DNA from: Lycium barbarum
Taxonomy: Eukaryota > Streptophyta > Magnoliopsida > Solanales > Solanaceae
Direction of reading: 5' to 3'
Length of the DNA: 64,000 nucleotides
NCBI RefSeq assembly: GCF_019175385.1
Contig: NC_083339.1
Location: 32,951,637-33,015,636 of the forward strand
Below are positions 1 through 10,961 of the stretch, one piece after another (within the stretch, counting starts at the first letter, position 1; the number at the start of each line of letters is the position of its first letter). A program made the translations under genes and the position numbers. The notes beneath the pieces are model-generated. The model did no database searches. It was given only the letters and a program-made list of their open reading frames with translations, and was not told where the DNA came from.

Positions 1-529
1 ATCAACACCAAAATATTCCATAAAACATCCCACACGATGTTTTTCAACATACAACAACAATATACACCTCTTTTTTTCCCAATCAAAGAGCATAATCTCA
101 TCAACACACCAACAACATTAGATACCATCCATATACATGTAAATCTGCCCAACCACACGGCCACAACATGATCAAAATAGTCCATAACACAACAACTACA
201 ACATAACACTTTATGACCTTTCTTCCATAACTATTTTCACTTTTAAGACTTGCTAAATCTTCAAATCAACTTAACATAAGAGATAGGGTGAAGAACATAC
301 CTTATACTTGAAGAAATTCAGCCACACCAACTTTCTTCAAGACCAAACTTACCACAACATCAAGTAGAAGCAAGAACAATCACCTTTCATGGACTAGTTT
401 GGTGTAATCTTGTTAAATTCTTGATTTAATTGGCTATAAATGTTTGGGGTTGTGTTGAGAAGTTTCTAGGACTACTGAGAATTTAAGAATGATGAAAAAA
501 TGGAGTTAATGGGGGTATTTATACCCCTC

Positions 530-570
530 CTAAGTCGGTTCCACCGACCTTCCTAAGTGGGACCCGCGGA
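530..570. repeat. Short self-complementary word in LTR of element B
   Basis: GTCGGTTCCACCGAC is an inverted repeat lying about 600 bp from the LTR 5' end. The sister LTR has a decayed version near 7170-7205. It is the smallest example of the word blocks seen in the other gypsy LTRs of this window. Confidence 0.5.
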
Positions 571-965
571 AGCCATTTGGCAGCTTGAAGTCATTATCTT
601 AAAATGGTCATAACTCTTGATCCCGATATCGTATTAGAGCCCACTACCTATGGTTGGAAAGATATTTCAATTATCTACAACTTTCATGTTTTGGTGTATT
701 TCCAAATTCCAAACTTATAATAGCGTTGTGGCCACTCCAATTCAGATCATCCGAAAACGCATACTTAAATCATCCTTTTGGAGGGCTTATGCACATATTT
801 GGCTTAAGGGTCCTTCTTAAGACTTGCTCAACTTCCCATGTACTACTCATATCAATTTTCATATGTCCTTTATAAAACTGCGACATGTGGGCCCCACGTT
901 AACTTACGGTTACGAGGGCTATTCATCAAGTAACGTGTTAACTGATTTACTCCATACGGTCTCCA

Positions 966-970
<5 letters not shown>

Positions 971-1046
<76 letters not shown>
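971..1046. repeat. (AT)n microsatellite in LTR
   Basis: An uninterrupted AT dinucleotide run of about 76 bp. The matching place in the sister LTR (7603-7620) has only about 18 bp, so the run has changed length since the two LTRs were identical at insertion. Confidence 0.97.
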
Positions 1047-1048
<2 letters not shown>

Positions 1049-1162
1049 GTATATTCAGATAATATAATCTTCATCCCTAATCCTTGTATAACTTTACTCT
1101 CCCTTGAGCTCATACTAAGCCTCCTACAGTCTTGGTAATGCGAAATTTCCCGGGGTTTAACA

Positions 1163-1174
1163 TCCTTCTCTTTT
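1163..1174 (-). other. Polypurine tract of gypsy element B
   Basis: On the minus strand the sequence AAAAGAGAAGGA directly precedes TGTTAAACC, the start of the 3' LTR. This is the position of the plus-strand primer in LTR retrotransposons. It fixes the orientation of the element. Confidence 0.8.
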
Positions 1175-4026
1175 AAAAACATTCATCCTTGAATGTTGTA
1201 ATTTACAAACCACAAAATCTCTGTTGGTTCGTTGCCTTCCTCTTAGAATCCGATCGTCGTATCTTTATACTATACATTGGTCAGTTTCTTCCCACGCTTT
1301 TAACTCTTTCATTGGACTCATCTATGCACTCCATCACCTCTTTGTTCTTATGTTCAGAATCAGATATCAACTCGTATCCCGCTCTTGTTCTATTTCCTAT
1401 ATCGTAGTCTTGACTTGCAATGCCATAACCACTCATCGTCTTGCAAGTACTCCCTTTTCCTCACTCCTTGTTTCTTTATTAGTGGGCCGCTCCCTCGCTC
1501 AAATACGGTGCCCTTTCTGTGTTTACTCCTTTGGTGCCATCTTGGGTTATCCCTTCTTGTACCCGTTGATCTTAGAGTCACACTGTATTGACTCCGTGTA
1601 GTTCATCAGCCAGGCTCTCTAATCCTTTTCATCCTCATCACAGCCGCTCTCGCACTGACACTCCCCAATTGTTTGTTCAATATCACTTTATTACTAACAA
1701 ATATAATGGTTATGCTCCTCGAGCTATCCTCCCCAATTTCTTTTCAAAATCAGTCATACGGTATCCAAAAAGCGTATGTACATAATGTTTCCTCACCCTT
1801 TTCATTATTCTCCAATGCATATCGATTGGAACAACCTATAATTCGAGTTCAAACTAATTTCATAGTTCATCGCATCTTCGAATTCCTACCAAAACTTTTC
1901 CCCTAATTTCCTTTCCTCAACCTCGCGATACAATTCCAGAAGCATAAGGCTATAGAAATTCTTACTTCATTACGACTTTCTTGCAACGTAAATATATTTA
2001 CACTCGATTTCCTTGTACTGGCGATTACCTCGTTAGTATTTTTTCTCTGTTAGCCTTCCAGTATGGCCTCCTTTTTATTTTAGTTGGGTATCACTTCACG
2101 TTGATAATTCCTATAATTCCAATAATATATGCCCTCCTATCCAGTGTAATTAGTGATCCGAGAGGTGCTCCCTAATATCCGATGATATGGCCGAACAACG
2201 CTCTTTCTTCCTTTGGAAATTGCCAAACTGCCAACCATTGCTCCTTTTGTTACAATATCTCTTCGGGCACTAAGATTTCCTCCTGTCGTCTTTTCCATTA
2301 TTCTCTGTGAAATTATTTTAGAGACCTTCCTTATTCTCTTTATTACTCTTTAGAATACGCCGAGCCTAGAAATATAATATCTCACGTCCGCATGAAGTAT
2401 TTCTTGATCCATCGTAATTCCTTTTTCATGCCTGCTTGTGGGTTGCTTATCTTTAATTCACTTCTGCTCCCTCTTAATACATTCTTGATATGCCATTATG
2501 TCCTGAATCTTGGCCTCTTTAAACTAGCATCTTTCTTTCTTTGGAGTTTTAACAATGCTATACCTCCTTTCAGAATTAGATCTGCTCTTTCCTCCTTTTT
2601 AGGGTGTTCTTAGACACTAATAACTCCCAAGTACTGATAGTCATTGGACAACCCTAATGATCCTCCAACTCTTTTGGTCTCTTACAATACTAGAGTTCTT
2701 TCGTCTCATAGCTTGACTATTTTTTTCTTTCTTCTAGTTGAGGGTTTTGCATTTAGACGAAGAGCTTATGCATTACTGATCCATTCTCGCTGCCTTCTTT
2801 AAGGCCTTTCTACTTCCACCTTTTATGACTGAACATTTCCCGAATCAACGGGTTAATGGGAATATTGGAATCCATCAAAACATTTTACAGAACATTTGTT
2901 CACAGTTTGTTCTTTTTATCCCTCGTCTTCCTCCACAACTATTATCACTGAAATTCTTTTTATCTGAGTTTCCGATTTCACTTTACGTCTACAATATATC
3001 ATTGAGAGTTAATGCTACACCCATCCACTTCCACTATCAATCCTTTTATTCACTTAGCTCATTTATCCGAGATTTTCCTTGTCTACTTATTTGCGTCCTA
3101 CCTATGCGTTGTAGTTCTTCCAGTGTTCTGCCACTTCTTGTTCGTATCATGAAATCCCTGCATTATACTCTTTTTTTTCGACCCTGAAGTTCATGAAATA
3201 TTCCTGTAAACGCGCAAATCCGTTCTATTCTCAAACCATCTTTTAGGAAGGCTTCTTCGTGTCCGAGGCAACCATGTCAATATGACTACACATTTATCCC
3301 TTTATATACCTCTCGAGAGCTGGAAATCTCTTAGCATCGTTGCAAGGCCTGATCATTCTTTCTCTTACTTTCCATCCCTATTAGTGATTACATCCTTTAG
3401 TCCCACTTATCGAATTCTGTTCTCTGACCCCACACATTCCTCTTTTGTTCCATACGACCACACTTTATCCCTTTCGCATGCGTACCTTCGAATTTTATCC
3501 AATAGTCCCTTGTGTTGCCCGTCGTCTCTCTTGGAAGCTTCACTCACCCTTGTTCCTTACATTTTTTTTCGTGACATTTTGGTCTCCTTACTTTCTGTAT
3601 ACTCACTTTCTTCCTTTCCCGGATGTCATTGCATTAGGACTTTCCAAATCTAACCTCTAGTAAAAATAACATCAACGTACCTGGTAACATATGTCACATG
3701 AACTTCAATACCCTGTTCGATTAATGCCTTAAGTATATAGCAGCGTTGGTTGCTGGGGCACACGTATCAGTTGACGCGGCCGCATATGGGATTTCATACA
3801 CATACATACATATATTTACTAATGCCGCACTTCCAAAGTATTTCCGAATACCTTTCAAACTTATCCTAGTTCTAGAGCGGTGATGCACCTTCTTTCTCCT
3901 TGTCGGTTTAGTCCGTCGCATCATTCGCGATCTTTTAGGGTTTCCAACCACTCCACATACTCCAATTTCCCTTAAGTTACTTTAATTTCTTATCTGCCTC
4001 TTATGTCTGAATTGGAAAAGCTCTTA

Positions 4027-4133
4027 ATATACTTCCCAGAGTGTCACCCATCCTAGTATTTCTCTCACGCCAGCACGCTTAACCCTAAAGCTCTAATGAA
4101 ATCCGGTGCATTAGGGCCGGTATGATCGCATCC
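4027..4133 (-). pseudogene. 5S rRNA-derived pseudogene inside gypsy element B
   Basis: Read on the minus strand, the segment starts GGATGCGATCATACC and continues through CTAATGCACCGGAT, GTTAAGCGTGCT and ACTAGGATGGGTGAC to CTGGGAAGT, in the order of plant 5S rRNA. Of the internal RNA polymerase III control regions, the A-box region (GTTAAGCGTGCT) has lost bases just after it. The intermediate element (GATGGG) is intact, and the C-box region (GGATGGGTGAC...CTGGGAAGT) has small changes. The last few bases of 5S are not recognisable after about 4027. Substitutions in the middle (CATTAGAGCTTTAGGG) break the rRNA, so it is not a functional gene. Cassandra-type elements carry 5S sequence in their LTRs; here the copy is in the interior. 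Confidence 0.85.
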
Positions 4134-4424
4134 ACCTTACTGTGTGACCTTCATCACACGACCTAGAACAAGTTGAAGTTCTAACAGATTCCAATACATT
4201 CTTGTAATTCATCTCCCTTCGAATTAGAAAGGATCTCTTACTCTTCTGACTACGCAAATACTATTTTGGCCTTTTCAATCCTGAATATTCACCTTTCATC
4301 TGCGCGTATAACTACCTTCCATCTTAGATTTCAAAATTCCCAATGGTGGAGAAACACCTTGATCGTCGTTACTTATAAATACTTGGTTATCAGTCCGTTT
4401 AGGATTTTCGCTCGTTGCTATTAA

Positions 4425-4966
4425 TTAATAATCTACAACAAATGCACATACATAGGAATCTCCAATAAAGACTCGTATACCTGTAGTTGATCGGTCTCTA
4501 GTCTGATCTTGTGGACTATAAAATGTAGTGTGCTCTTCGTCATTGTCTACCCACCATCTGCTCGTCTGGCCTTCATCATCTCTCTCATCTGAGTCCGAGG
4601 GATATGGATAAACGGGCAACTCCTAGTTTACCGACGGCCAGGATAAAGGGCTAGAGTAATCCGTAACACTCACCGGGGTAGCTGGTCTGACGTAGTGCTC
4701 TGCTACAGGAGCAGCTGGTACAGCCTCGGGGATCTCCTCCTTCGGTGTCCCAGACGATCCCTCAGACAGGTTCGTGTCATAACTGTCCCCTGAGGGGTCC
4801 TCCTCCCTCGAAGTTAAAAACTCTGGAGGAATCGTCGCTGGGTCATTCGAGGGATCAGTCTTAATGGAATAACTGATGCTCCTCCTGCTCGGTCCGGGAG
4901 CCTGGGTCCTGGATCTACTCTGGGGGCCTTCTTAGCACCCCCACTATCTGAGGCTGATCTCTTCAT
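4425..4966 (-). pseudogene. Degenerate 5'-most coding frame of element B (gag position, unrecognised)
   Basis: The first long coding-like stretch after the primer binding site begins with an ATG at 4966 (MKRSASDSGGAKKAP...) and runs with frame changes into a 64-residue open stretch at 4425-4619 (WWVDNDEEHTTFYSPQDQTR and on). The composition is rich in D, E, S and P. The place is that of gag, but I see neither the retrotransposon gag core nor a CCHC knuckle. The function is therefore inferred from position only. Confidence 0.4.
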
Positions 4967-5172
4967 CTCGCGTCAGTCTGCACCTACCTACAGGAAAAGG
5001 GGTCAGAAGCTATCTTTCCTAGACTCTGGCTCTATCGCTGGATCTAAGATAGAAAGAAAGGTCAATGATTCCTAAATTCCCTGCAGCCTCCTGTTTATAA
5101 GCGTGCCCGGGTTCACACTCATAAACAGGACTCTAACGGACACGGTCTGTAGACAATCCCTAGGATAAATTT

Positions 5173-5183
5173 CTCTGATACAA
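5173..5183 (-). other. Primer binding site of gypsy element B
   Basis: The minus strand reads TTGTATCAGAG five bases after the LTR end. This is one base from TGGTATCAGAG, the site complementary to the 3' end of initiator tRNA-Met used by many plant gypsy and Copia elements. Confidence 0.75.
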
Positions 5184-5658
5184 CTTTTGTCACGACCCAA
5201 ACCGATGGCCATGACTAGTGCCCGAGCAGGACATCCGTGTACGAACCTGCTAGATATAATCAGACTGAAACTGAAAACAATATGGCAATCTGTTAAATCG
5301 TGTTGTAAACTCATCATGTCATATATCAAAATGAACCTGTCTCCTGAGAATTCACAGCTAATCAAGAAATAGAAAATATGCAAGCCGACAAGGCTGCCGC
5401 TATACACGGGGACATCCAAAATGAACTACATCAATATAGCTGACCAAAACATATATACACAACCCACATATATCTACAGAACTCTAAGAGTATAACAGTG
5501 AAACATGGCGGTACAGGGTTTCGTCGTACCCTTGAATATGCATAAGTCTATACCAAAAGGATCTGTAGCAAAATGACTCAAGCTCCGAAACAATGGAGCT
5601 CTCCAAACAGCTGAGTAGCAGTCCTAAGCTTGAGGATCACCAAACTGAGTATTTGTAC

Positions 5659-5713
5659 CTACGGGCATGAAACGCAGCCCCCGAAGAAAGGGGGTTAGTA
5701 CGAAAAATGTACT
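5659..5713 (-). other. Conserved LTR hairpin module, copy 1
   Basis: Reading along the minus strand: an inverted repeat AGTAC, 7-nt loop, GTACT (5713-5697), then a second stem CCCCC, 7-nt loop, GGGGG (5694-5678), then TTTCATGCCCGTAG with AG at 5660-5659, 38 nt after the first hairpin. The same order occurs in five other LTRs of this window. Confidence 0.7.
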
Positions 5714-5859
5714 GAGTATGTAAAGCATGAAGTACAATAAAGAAGATCATGACTGAGTAAAAAGATGATAGGAGACAAGTATGATAATCCAGGATACCAA
5801 TGCATCTATGCTTTATGAGATGAGTCATGCATATATATATATATATATAAATAATACCG

Positions 5860-6195
5860 TACCCGGCCCATTATGGGACTCGGTGAATGAAGTGATACAC
5901 ATATATACCGTACCCGGCCAATTATGGGTCTCGGTGAAATAATCATATACTGTACCTGGCCCATTATGGGACTCAGTGAAATATAATACGTAGCCGGCCC
6001 ATTATGGGACTCAATAAAGTATAGAATATACATACCCGACCCTCTAGTGAGGGACTCAGTGAACAATGCAATGAAACTGTGCACGAATACGTACCCGGCC
6101 CTCTAGTGAGGGACTCGATGAAGTGATACATTAACAATATGCATGAGTACGTACCCGGCCCTCTAGTGAGAGACTCGGTGAAATGATGTAACAAT
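5860..6195. repeat. Seven-copy degenerate tandem block in LTR of element B
   Basis: Units of about 40-60 bp share GTACCCGGCC, then either CATTATGGGACTCGGTGAA or CTCTAGTGAGGGACTCGGTG, then a variable AT-rich spacer. The first four units have the first arm type and the last three the second, which suggests two rounds of local amplification. Confidence 0.9.
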
Positions 6196-7602
6196 AATAT
6201 GCACAAATACAATATTAGGAGCAATCATAAACAAGCTGAATCATCATCTGAAGACTCAAGAGAATAGATAGAATGACCCAACACTTGAGAATCAAAGAAA
6301 GCTATCATGTCAAGTACCACTTAGAACCAGAATTCAGTATGTTCGTCGTTTGCTCATTTTATGTAATTCATGCCAAAAAGAAGGAAGGCATAACTTTACA
6401 TACCTTGAACCTTATGTATTCGCTCAATTTTCACTTCTCGAACTCGCAAATCTACAGTCAAGGGAATTCACACTATCGTTAGGCTCGTTATCAAGTGTTT
6501 ATCCTAAGCTTTTAAGTTCGCTCTTTCTAGGATCTGCCGAAATTTCGGCAGCATCTCCCCTGTTTATATCCCTAGCCCGAAATCACAATACCAACAAAAC
6601 AACAACAATAGCAATACTAATATCAACAACATCATCATCAACACCAAAATATTCAATAAAACATCCCACACGATGTTTTTCAACATACAACAACAATATA
6701 CACCTCCTTTCTTCCCAATCAAAGAGCATAATCTCATCAACACAGCAACAACATTAGATACCATCCATATACATGTAAATCAGCCCAACCACACAGCCAC
6801 AACATGCTCAAAATAGTCCATAACACAACAACTACAACACAACACTTTATGACCTTTTCTCCATAACTATTTTCACTTTTAAGACTTGCTAAATCTTCAA
6901 ATCAACTTAACATAAGAGATAGGGTGAAGAACATACCTTATACTTGAGGAAATTCAGCCACACCAACTTTCTTCAAGATCAAACTTACCACAACATCAAG
7001 TAGAAGAAAAAACAATCACCTTTCATGGACTAGTTTGGTGTAATCTTGTTAAATTCTTGATTTAATTGGCTATAAATGTTTGGGGGTTGTGTTGGGAAGT
7101 TTCTAGGACTATTTAGAATTTAAGAATGCTTAAAAAATGGAGTTAATGGGAGTATTTATACCCGTCCTAAGCCGGTTCCACCGACCTTCCCAAGTGGGAC
7201 CCGCGGAAGCCATTTGGCAGCTTGGAGTCTTTATCTTAAAATGGCCATAACTTTTGATCCCGATATCATATGAGGGCCCACGACCTATGGTTGGAAAGAT
7301 CTTTCAATTATCTACAACTCTCATTTTTTGGTGTATTTCCAAATTCCAAACTTATAATAGCGTTTTGGCCCCTCCAAGTCAGATCACTCGAAAAAGCATC
7401 CTTAAATCATCCTTTTGGAGGGCTTATGCACATATTTGGCTTAAGGGTCCTTCTTAAGACTTGCTCAACTTCCCATGTACTACTCATATCACTTTTCATA
7501 TGTCCTTTATAAAACCGCGACATGTGGGCCCCACGTTAACTTACGGTTACGAGGGCTATTCATCAAGTAACGTGTTAACTGATTTAATCCATACAGTCTC
7601 CA

Positions 7603-7620
7603 ATATATATATATATATAT
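7603..7620. repeat. Short (AT)n run, partner of the 971-1046 microsatellite
   Basis: An AT run of about 18 bp at the same place in the 5' LTR as the 76-bp run in the 3' LTR. Flanking bases CAGTCTCCAA match CGGTCTCCAA on the other side. Confidence 0.9.
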
Positions 7621-7736
7621 TCCTATATTCATATAATATAATCTTCATCCCTAATTCTTGTATAACTTTACTCTCCCTTGAGCTCATACTAAGCCGCCTA
7701 CAGTCTTGGTACTGCGAAATTTCCCGGGGTGTAACA

Positions 7737-7803
7737 GGGTGCCAACTACAGCCGCGGGCTCTAGCACCTGATCTTGGGCTATAGTAGCTCGAGTCCTCGC
7801 CAT
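7737..7803 (-). pseudogene. N-terminus of gag of gypsy element A, cut by element B
   Basis: On the minus strand an ATG at 7803 opens a frame starting MARTRATIAQDQVLEPAA, which runs without a stop to the exact end of element B's LTR at 7737. A charged N-terminal tail of this kind is usual for plant chromovirus gag. The rest of gag must lie left of element B, outside the window. Confidence 0.75.
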
Positions 7804-8004
7804 CTGTGAGAGAAGAGATAAGAGTCAGATACCAATTTGCTTTTTCCAGATACCAATTAGAATAAAGTAGAATGAAAGTGAGATTTTCTAAATGTCTTAT
7901 AGGCTCTCACAGAAAAGTGCGAAGCTCATCGTACCGATTCACAAGGCTCTACTAGACACGTTGTTGTATTATAGACCGAGTAACCTAGAGCTCTGATAGC
8001 AACT
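7804..8004 (-). other. 5' leader and primer binding site of gypsy element A
   Basis: Between LTR and gag ATG lie about 200 bp of untranslated leader. At 7990-8001 the minus strand reads TGCTATCAGAGC, one base from the initiator tRNA-Met primer site TGGTATCAGAGC. This places the LTR of the same element directly to the right and confirms minus-strand orientation. Confidence 0.8.
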
Positions 8005-8404
8005 TATCACGATCCAATTTGACTAAGTCGTGCAGGCACTAACCTTTCCCATCTCGGGAAGCGAACCCTTAACCTAATAATAATAAAGGCATAATACCTA
8101 AATCAATTAATCGAGAGAGAATAAATCACGTAAGTCGTACGATAGTAATATAGACGAAAGTGCGGAAATAAGAAAATACACCCAGGGTCTGGTCTAGTCC
8201 ATACAAGAGCATCTAAACAAAAAATATACAAGTCTAGAAATATAATGATACATCATATCTGTATATGTCTCAGAATGGAAAAATAAGACATAAAATAGAG
8301 GAGTCTTCAACACAGCGAACTTCTCGTGCTCACCCTGGAAACTCAAAGCTATACTGATAGAGACTATCAGCCACGGGAGACGGAAGTAGGTCCAACCTGG
8401 AACT

Positions 8405-8458
8405 CTACACTCATAAAAGAATGCAGCAAGTGCAGGTCAGTACAAAACCACAGTACTG
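8405..8458 (-). other. Conserved LTR hairpin module, copy 2
   Basis: On the minus strand a perfect inverted repeat CAGTAC, 9-nt loop, GTACTG (8458-8438) is followed by CTGCATTCTTTTATGAGTGTAG, whose AG is at 8406-8405, 33 nt after the hairpin. The pyrimidine-rich run ending in AG looks like a 3' splice site. Confidence 0.65.
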
Positions 8459-8676
8459 GTAGGTATCATCGCCCGACTAAGTATAGCTAACATAATTCAG
8501 ACGATAAGGCAAGATAGGTAGATAAATCAACAAGTATAAGTCAAACACAATTCAGAACCAAGTATTCGTCATCACCTAGGTTGAAGCATCTAAACCCAAG
8601 TGTGCCCAGTCTCAATATGTCCAATCCAAAACCAACAATACAAGTAAATCACCAGATCATCAATATCTAAGCCATA

Positions 8677-8735
8677 ATGCAATGCAATGCAATGCAATGA
8701 TATAAGAATGCGAATGCAAATGCAATGCAATGCTT
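8677..8735. repeat. Degenerate (AATGC)n microsatellite
   Basis: Pentanucleotide units AATGC repeat near-perfectly, interrupted once by ATATAAGAATGCG. The run lies within gypsy element A's LTR. Confidence 0.9.
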
Positions 8736-8814
8736 TGTACACATGTACTCCGGACGGAAGTATCGACGTCCCGGTAGCACAACCCATGGGGGACCTGCGA
8801 AGTCCATCTACTCA

Positions 8815-8960
8815 CTCAATCCACGATTTCGGGACAACCATTGAACATCGGACTCTCACATCACTCCACACAATCCACGATTCTGGGACAACTATCGGAT
8901 ATTATACTTTTCACATCACTCACACACAATCCATGATTTCGGGACAACCATCAGATATCC
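8815..8960. repeat. Three-copy tandem block in LTR of element A
   Basis: AATCCACGATTTCGGGACAAC occurs three times with a period of about 60 bp (variants CTGGGACAACTATC and ATGATTTCGGGACAAC). It lies about 0.8 kb from the LTR 3' end, like the tandem blocks of the other gypsy LTRs. Confidence 0.85.
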
Positions 8961-10117
8961 GACTTCTAACATAACTCTCATGCAAACTGAGCTCAGCTCA
9001 CCAAAGTATTTCATCAAGTATCAACAATGTATCAACAATATTTCATGAGAGGTGAGAATGCATGCGATGTATGAATCAACAACAATAATTAGATTAATAT
9101 CACAAGTACCAAGCACGGGTAAGCCAACCATATCATGAAAGACTATACAAGTCACATAGAATACTATGCTCGTAATCAATGTCAACAAGTACGGTACCAC
9201 AATATCATGAACAAGATAGAGCTATAGTCTTCAATATCTACTATAATTACGCGGCATCAAGCCCACAACAATGGAACAACTCAAAACACAACACAACAGG
9301 GTGGCTAGCCCCAATCATACAACAGGGCCCAACCTAATACACTATCCAACCCAACTTCATACCCGAATGTTTACATACTTTCTACGACAATATAAGCTAA
9401 ATATATGCTTCGTATACGAAGTCTCACCAAGGGTAAGCCATAACCTACCTGGATGGCCGAACAGTAAAACACCAACAATCACTCCTTAGCTGTCCCTTTC
9501 CGCTGAGCCTCAATATCAAGAAAGTCTAGGGATATTCAAAATCTAGATTAGAAATCTTGAAGATCGATCCCTATATTGCTATGATTCAAATTAGGTCAAA
9601 AACCAACCCTAGAATTTGGGAAAACGGGCCCCACAAGGTCAAAACGGAAAATTCGGGGGTAAAATATCAAATTAAACTCTAGATGATCAAAACCCACCAA
9701 CTAATTGCTGAATTAACTCAAGGAGTCACCCAATTTCGAAATTCAAGTAAAACCCCCAATTTTTGGTATAAACCCTAACTCTTTGATTCAAGAATCCAAC
9801 ACTAATAATGGAAGATGTATGATTAATAGCCCTAGATACATCATAATCTAGCATAAACCCAATCAATTTTATTATTAAAAAACCTAGATAAAATATCCAT
9901 TAAATCCACTTTTATCTTCCATTACTGAGGAACTAACAAGGAAAGAGGAATTATAAGATGTTTAGGAATAATGAATCAGCAAGGGGATTAGAGGGACTTA
10001 CCACCAAGAATTCTCTATAATAGTTCCCAAGAGCTCATATTTCGGAATGATAATAAATAATAGACTAAGGGTTTTTAACACTTCATTTAATGAACTAACT
10101 GCTCGTCACCCTCTTTC

Positions 10118-10252
10118 ACGACACCACTACCGCTCCAGCGGTGCTGCCCAGCGGTCCCATGACCGCTGCCCAATTGGCATAGGCCGCTTTCGCGACAGGG
10201 TGACCACTTCAGCGGTACCACTGCTGTGGTGCTGGTGCCGCCAAAGTGTACA
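10118..10252. repeat. GC-rich self-complementary word block in LTR of element A
   Basis: AGCGGT and its complement ACCGCT recur in both directions within 130 bp, with CCGCT, CAGCGG and GTGCTG variants. The surroundings are AT-rich. The block is 500-635 bp from the LTR 5' end. Confidence 0.75.
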
Positions 10253-10753
10253 CCAGACACCAGAAACTTTCCCAAATTTCATACTTCAACTCGAATTTTT
10301 GACTAATTCCCGAGGCCAGCTGCTCACAAACCACATACAGAGACACACATAAAAACATGCTACGAACGCGCTCGGGGCTTCGAAATTCCCAACGGAGGCC
10401 TCGTTGACCGAGTCAACCCCTGATACCTCAATTCCAACTTCCCAACCCAACTCCCAAAAAGCACCCGAGTGCATTGCGAACCGAACCAGATATACACACA
10501 ATTTCTAAATAACCATCCCGACCCAAAAGTCAACTTTGAGTCAAAAGGTCCGATTACCCAACTCAGAATCTACGGATTATCGAAAAAGGTCTATTTACCC
10601 AAAAGTCAATTTTGAGTCAACTCTTTTTCGCTATAAGCCCAAATTTCACAAAAGGTAGCCCGAATCAAATCTAGATACCTCGAAAGGCGTGTCAACATCA
10701 AAAGTGAGCTAGCCAAGCTCGGAAAGATTATAACGACCAAACGGGTCGTTACA

Positions 10754-10948
10754 AATATTTAGTTTTCTTTTCGTTTAGTATCTATAAGGAAATAGTATAT
10801 TTTATTTTTATTTTATTCTCTTTACTTCTCTATAAATGGAGATGTAGTCTTTTATTTTTCAATGCAAGAAACAATTCAAGAATTAATACAAAGAGTTATA
10901 GCTTATTCTCTCTTCAAATTTCTCTCTCGTTTTTTTCATTCCATAACA
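10754..10948 (+). mobile_element. Copia element, remnant of 5' LTR
   Basis: The 195 bp match the last part of the sequence at 14396-14598, including ATAGAGATGTAGTC-like and TCTCTCGTTTTTTTTCATTCCATAACA stretches. The first 125 bp of this LTR are missing because gypsy element A is inserted here. A primer binding site follows at once. Confidence 0.88.
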
Positions 10949-10949
10949 G

Positions 10950-10961
10950 TGGTATCACAGC
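10950..10961 (+). other. Primer binding site of the Copia element
   Basis: TGGTATCACAGC differs by one base from TGGTATCAGAGC, the initiator tRNA-Met site, and starts two bases after the LTR end ATAACA. Confidence 0.85.

Larger units (their letters stand above)
1..1162 (-). mobile_element. Gypsy element B, 3' LTR (partial, runs off window start)
   Basis: This stretch is repeated almost unchanged at about 6640-7736, with the same orientation and the same end. On the minus strand it begins TGTTAAACCCCGGG and is preceded by a polypurine tract, so it is the first 1.16 kb of the 3' LTR of a minus-strand gypsy element. The remaining LTR lies left of the window. No protein is encoded. Open frames here are by-products of an AT microsatellite. 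Confidence 0.88.
1163..5187 (-). mobile_element. Gypsy element B, internal region without recognisable pol
   Basis: About 4 kb between the two LTRs. From 1200 to 3700 the plus strand is strikingly rich in pyrimidines and stops occur in all minus-strand frames. I recognise no protease, RT, RNase H or integrase motif. Near the 3' end the minus strand carries AACATTCAAGGATGAATG, which resembles the end of many Solanaceae chromovirus pol frames; this is from memory of the family. A 5S rRNA-like segment lies at 4027-4133 and a gag-position frame at 4425-4966. The element may be a large non-autonomous derivative, or pol may be decayed beyond recognition. Confidence 0.7.
5188..7736 (-). mobile_element. 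Gypsy element B, 5' LTR (complete)
   Basis: On the minus strand the LTR runs from TGTTACACCCCGGG (7736) to GGTTTGGGTCGTGACA (5188), 2549 bp, with TG...CA ends. A primer binding site follows and a gag fragment of another element abuts it. The right-hand 1.1 kb matches 1-1162. It contains a seven-copy tandem block (5860-6195) and the hairpin module at 5659-5713. LTR families with these ends are Tekay/Del-like chromoviruses in Solanaceae; that assignment is from memory. Confidence 0.88.
8005..10753 (-). mobile_element. Gypsy element A, 5' LTR
   Basis: On the minus strand it runs from TGTAACGACCCGTTTGG (10753) to TTGGATCGTGATA (8005), 2749 bp. The end is a decayed form of the usual GGGTCGTGACA, changed by C/T and G/A transitions. 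Inside are an (AATGC)n run (8677-8735), a triple repeat (8815-8960), a GC-rich word block (10118-10252) and hairpin module copy 2 (8405-8458). The right end abuts a Copia LTR remnant. The partner LTR must lie left of the window. Confidence 0.85.

Noticed and set aside
824..1182. Frames with runs of Ile-Tyr on both strands
   Set aside because: They are translations of the AT microsatellite; both strands are open at once and no motif is present.
4027..4133. A functional 5S rRNA gene
   Set aside because: Substitutions and losses in the middle and a missing 3' end; no tandem 5S array around it.
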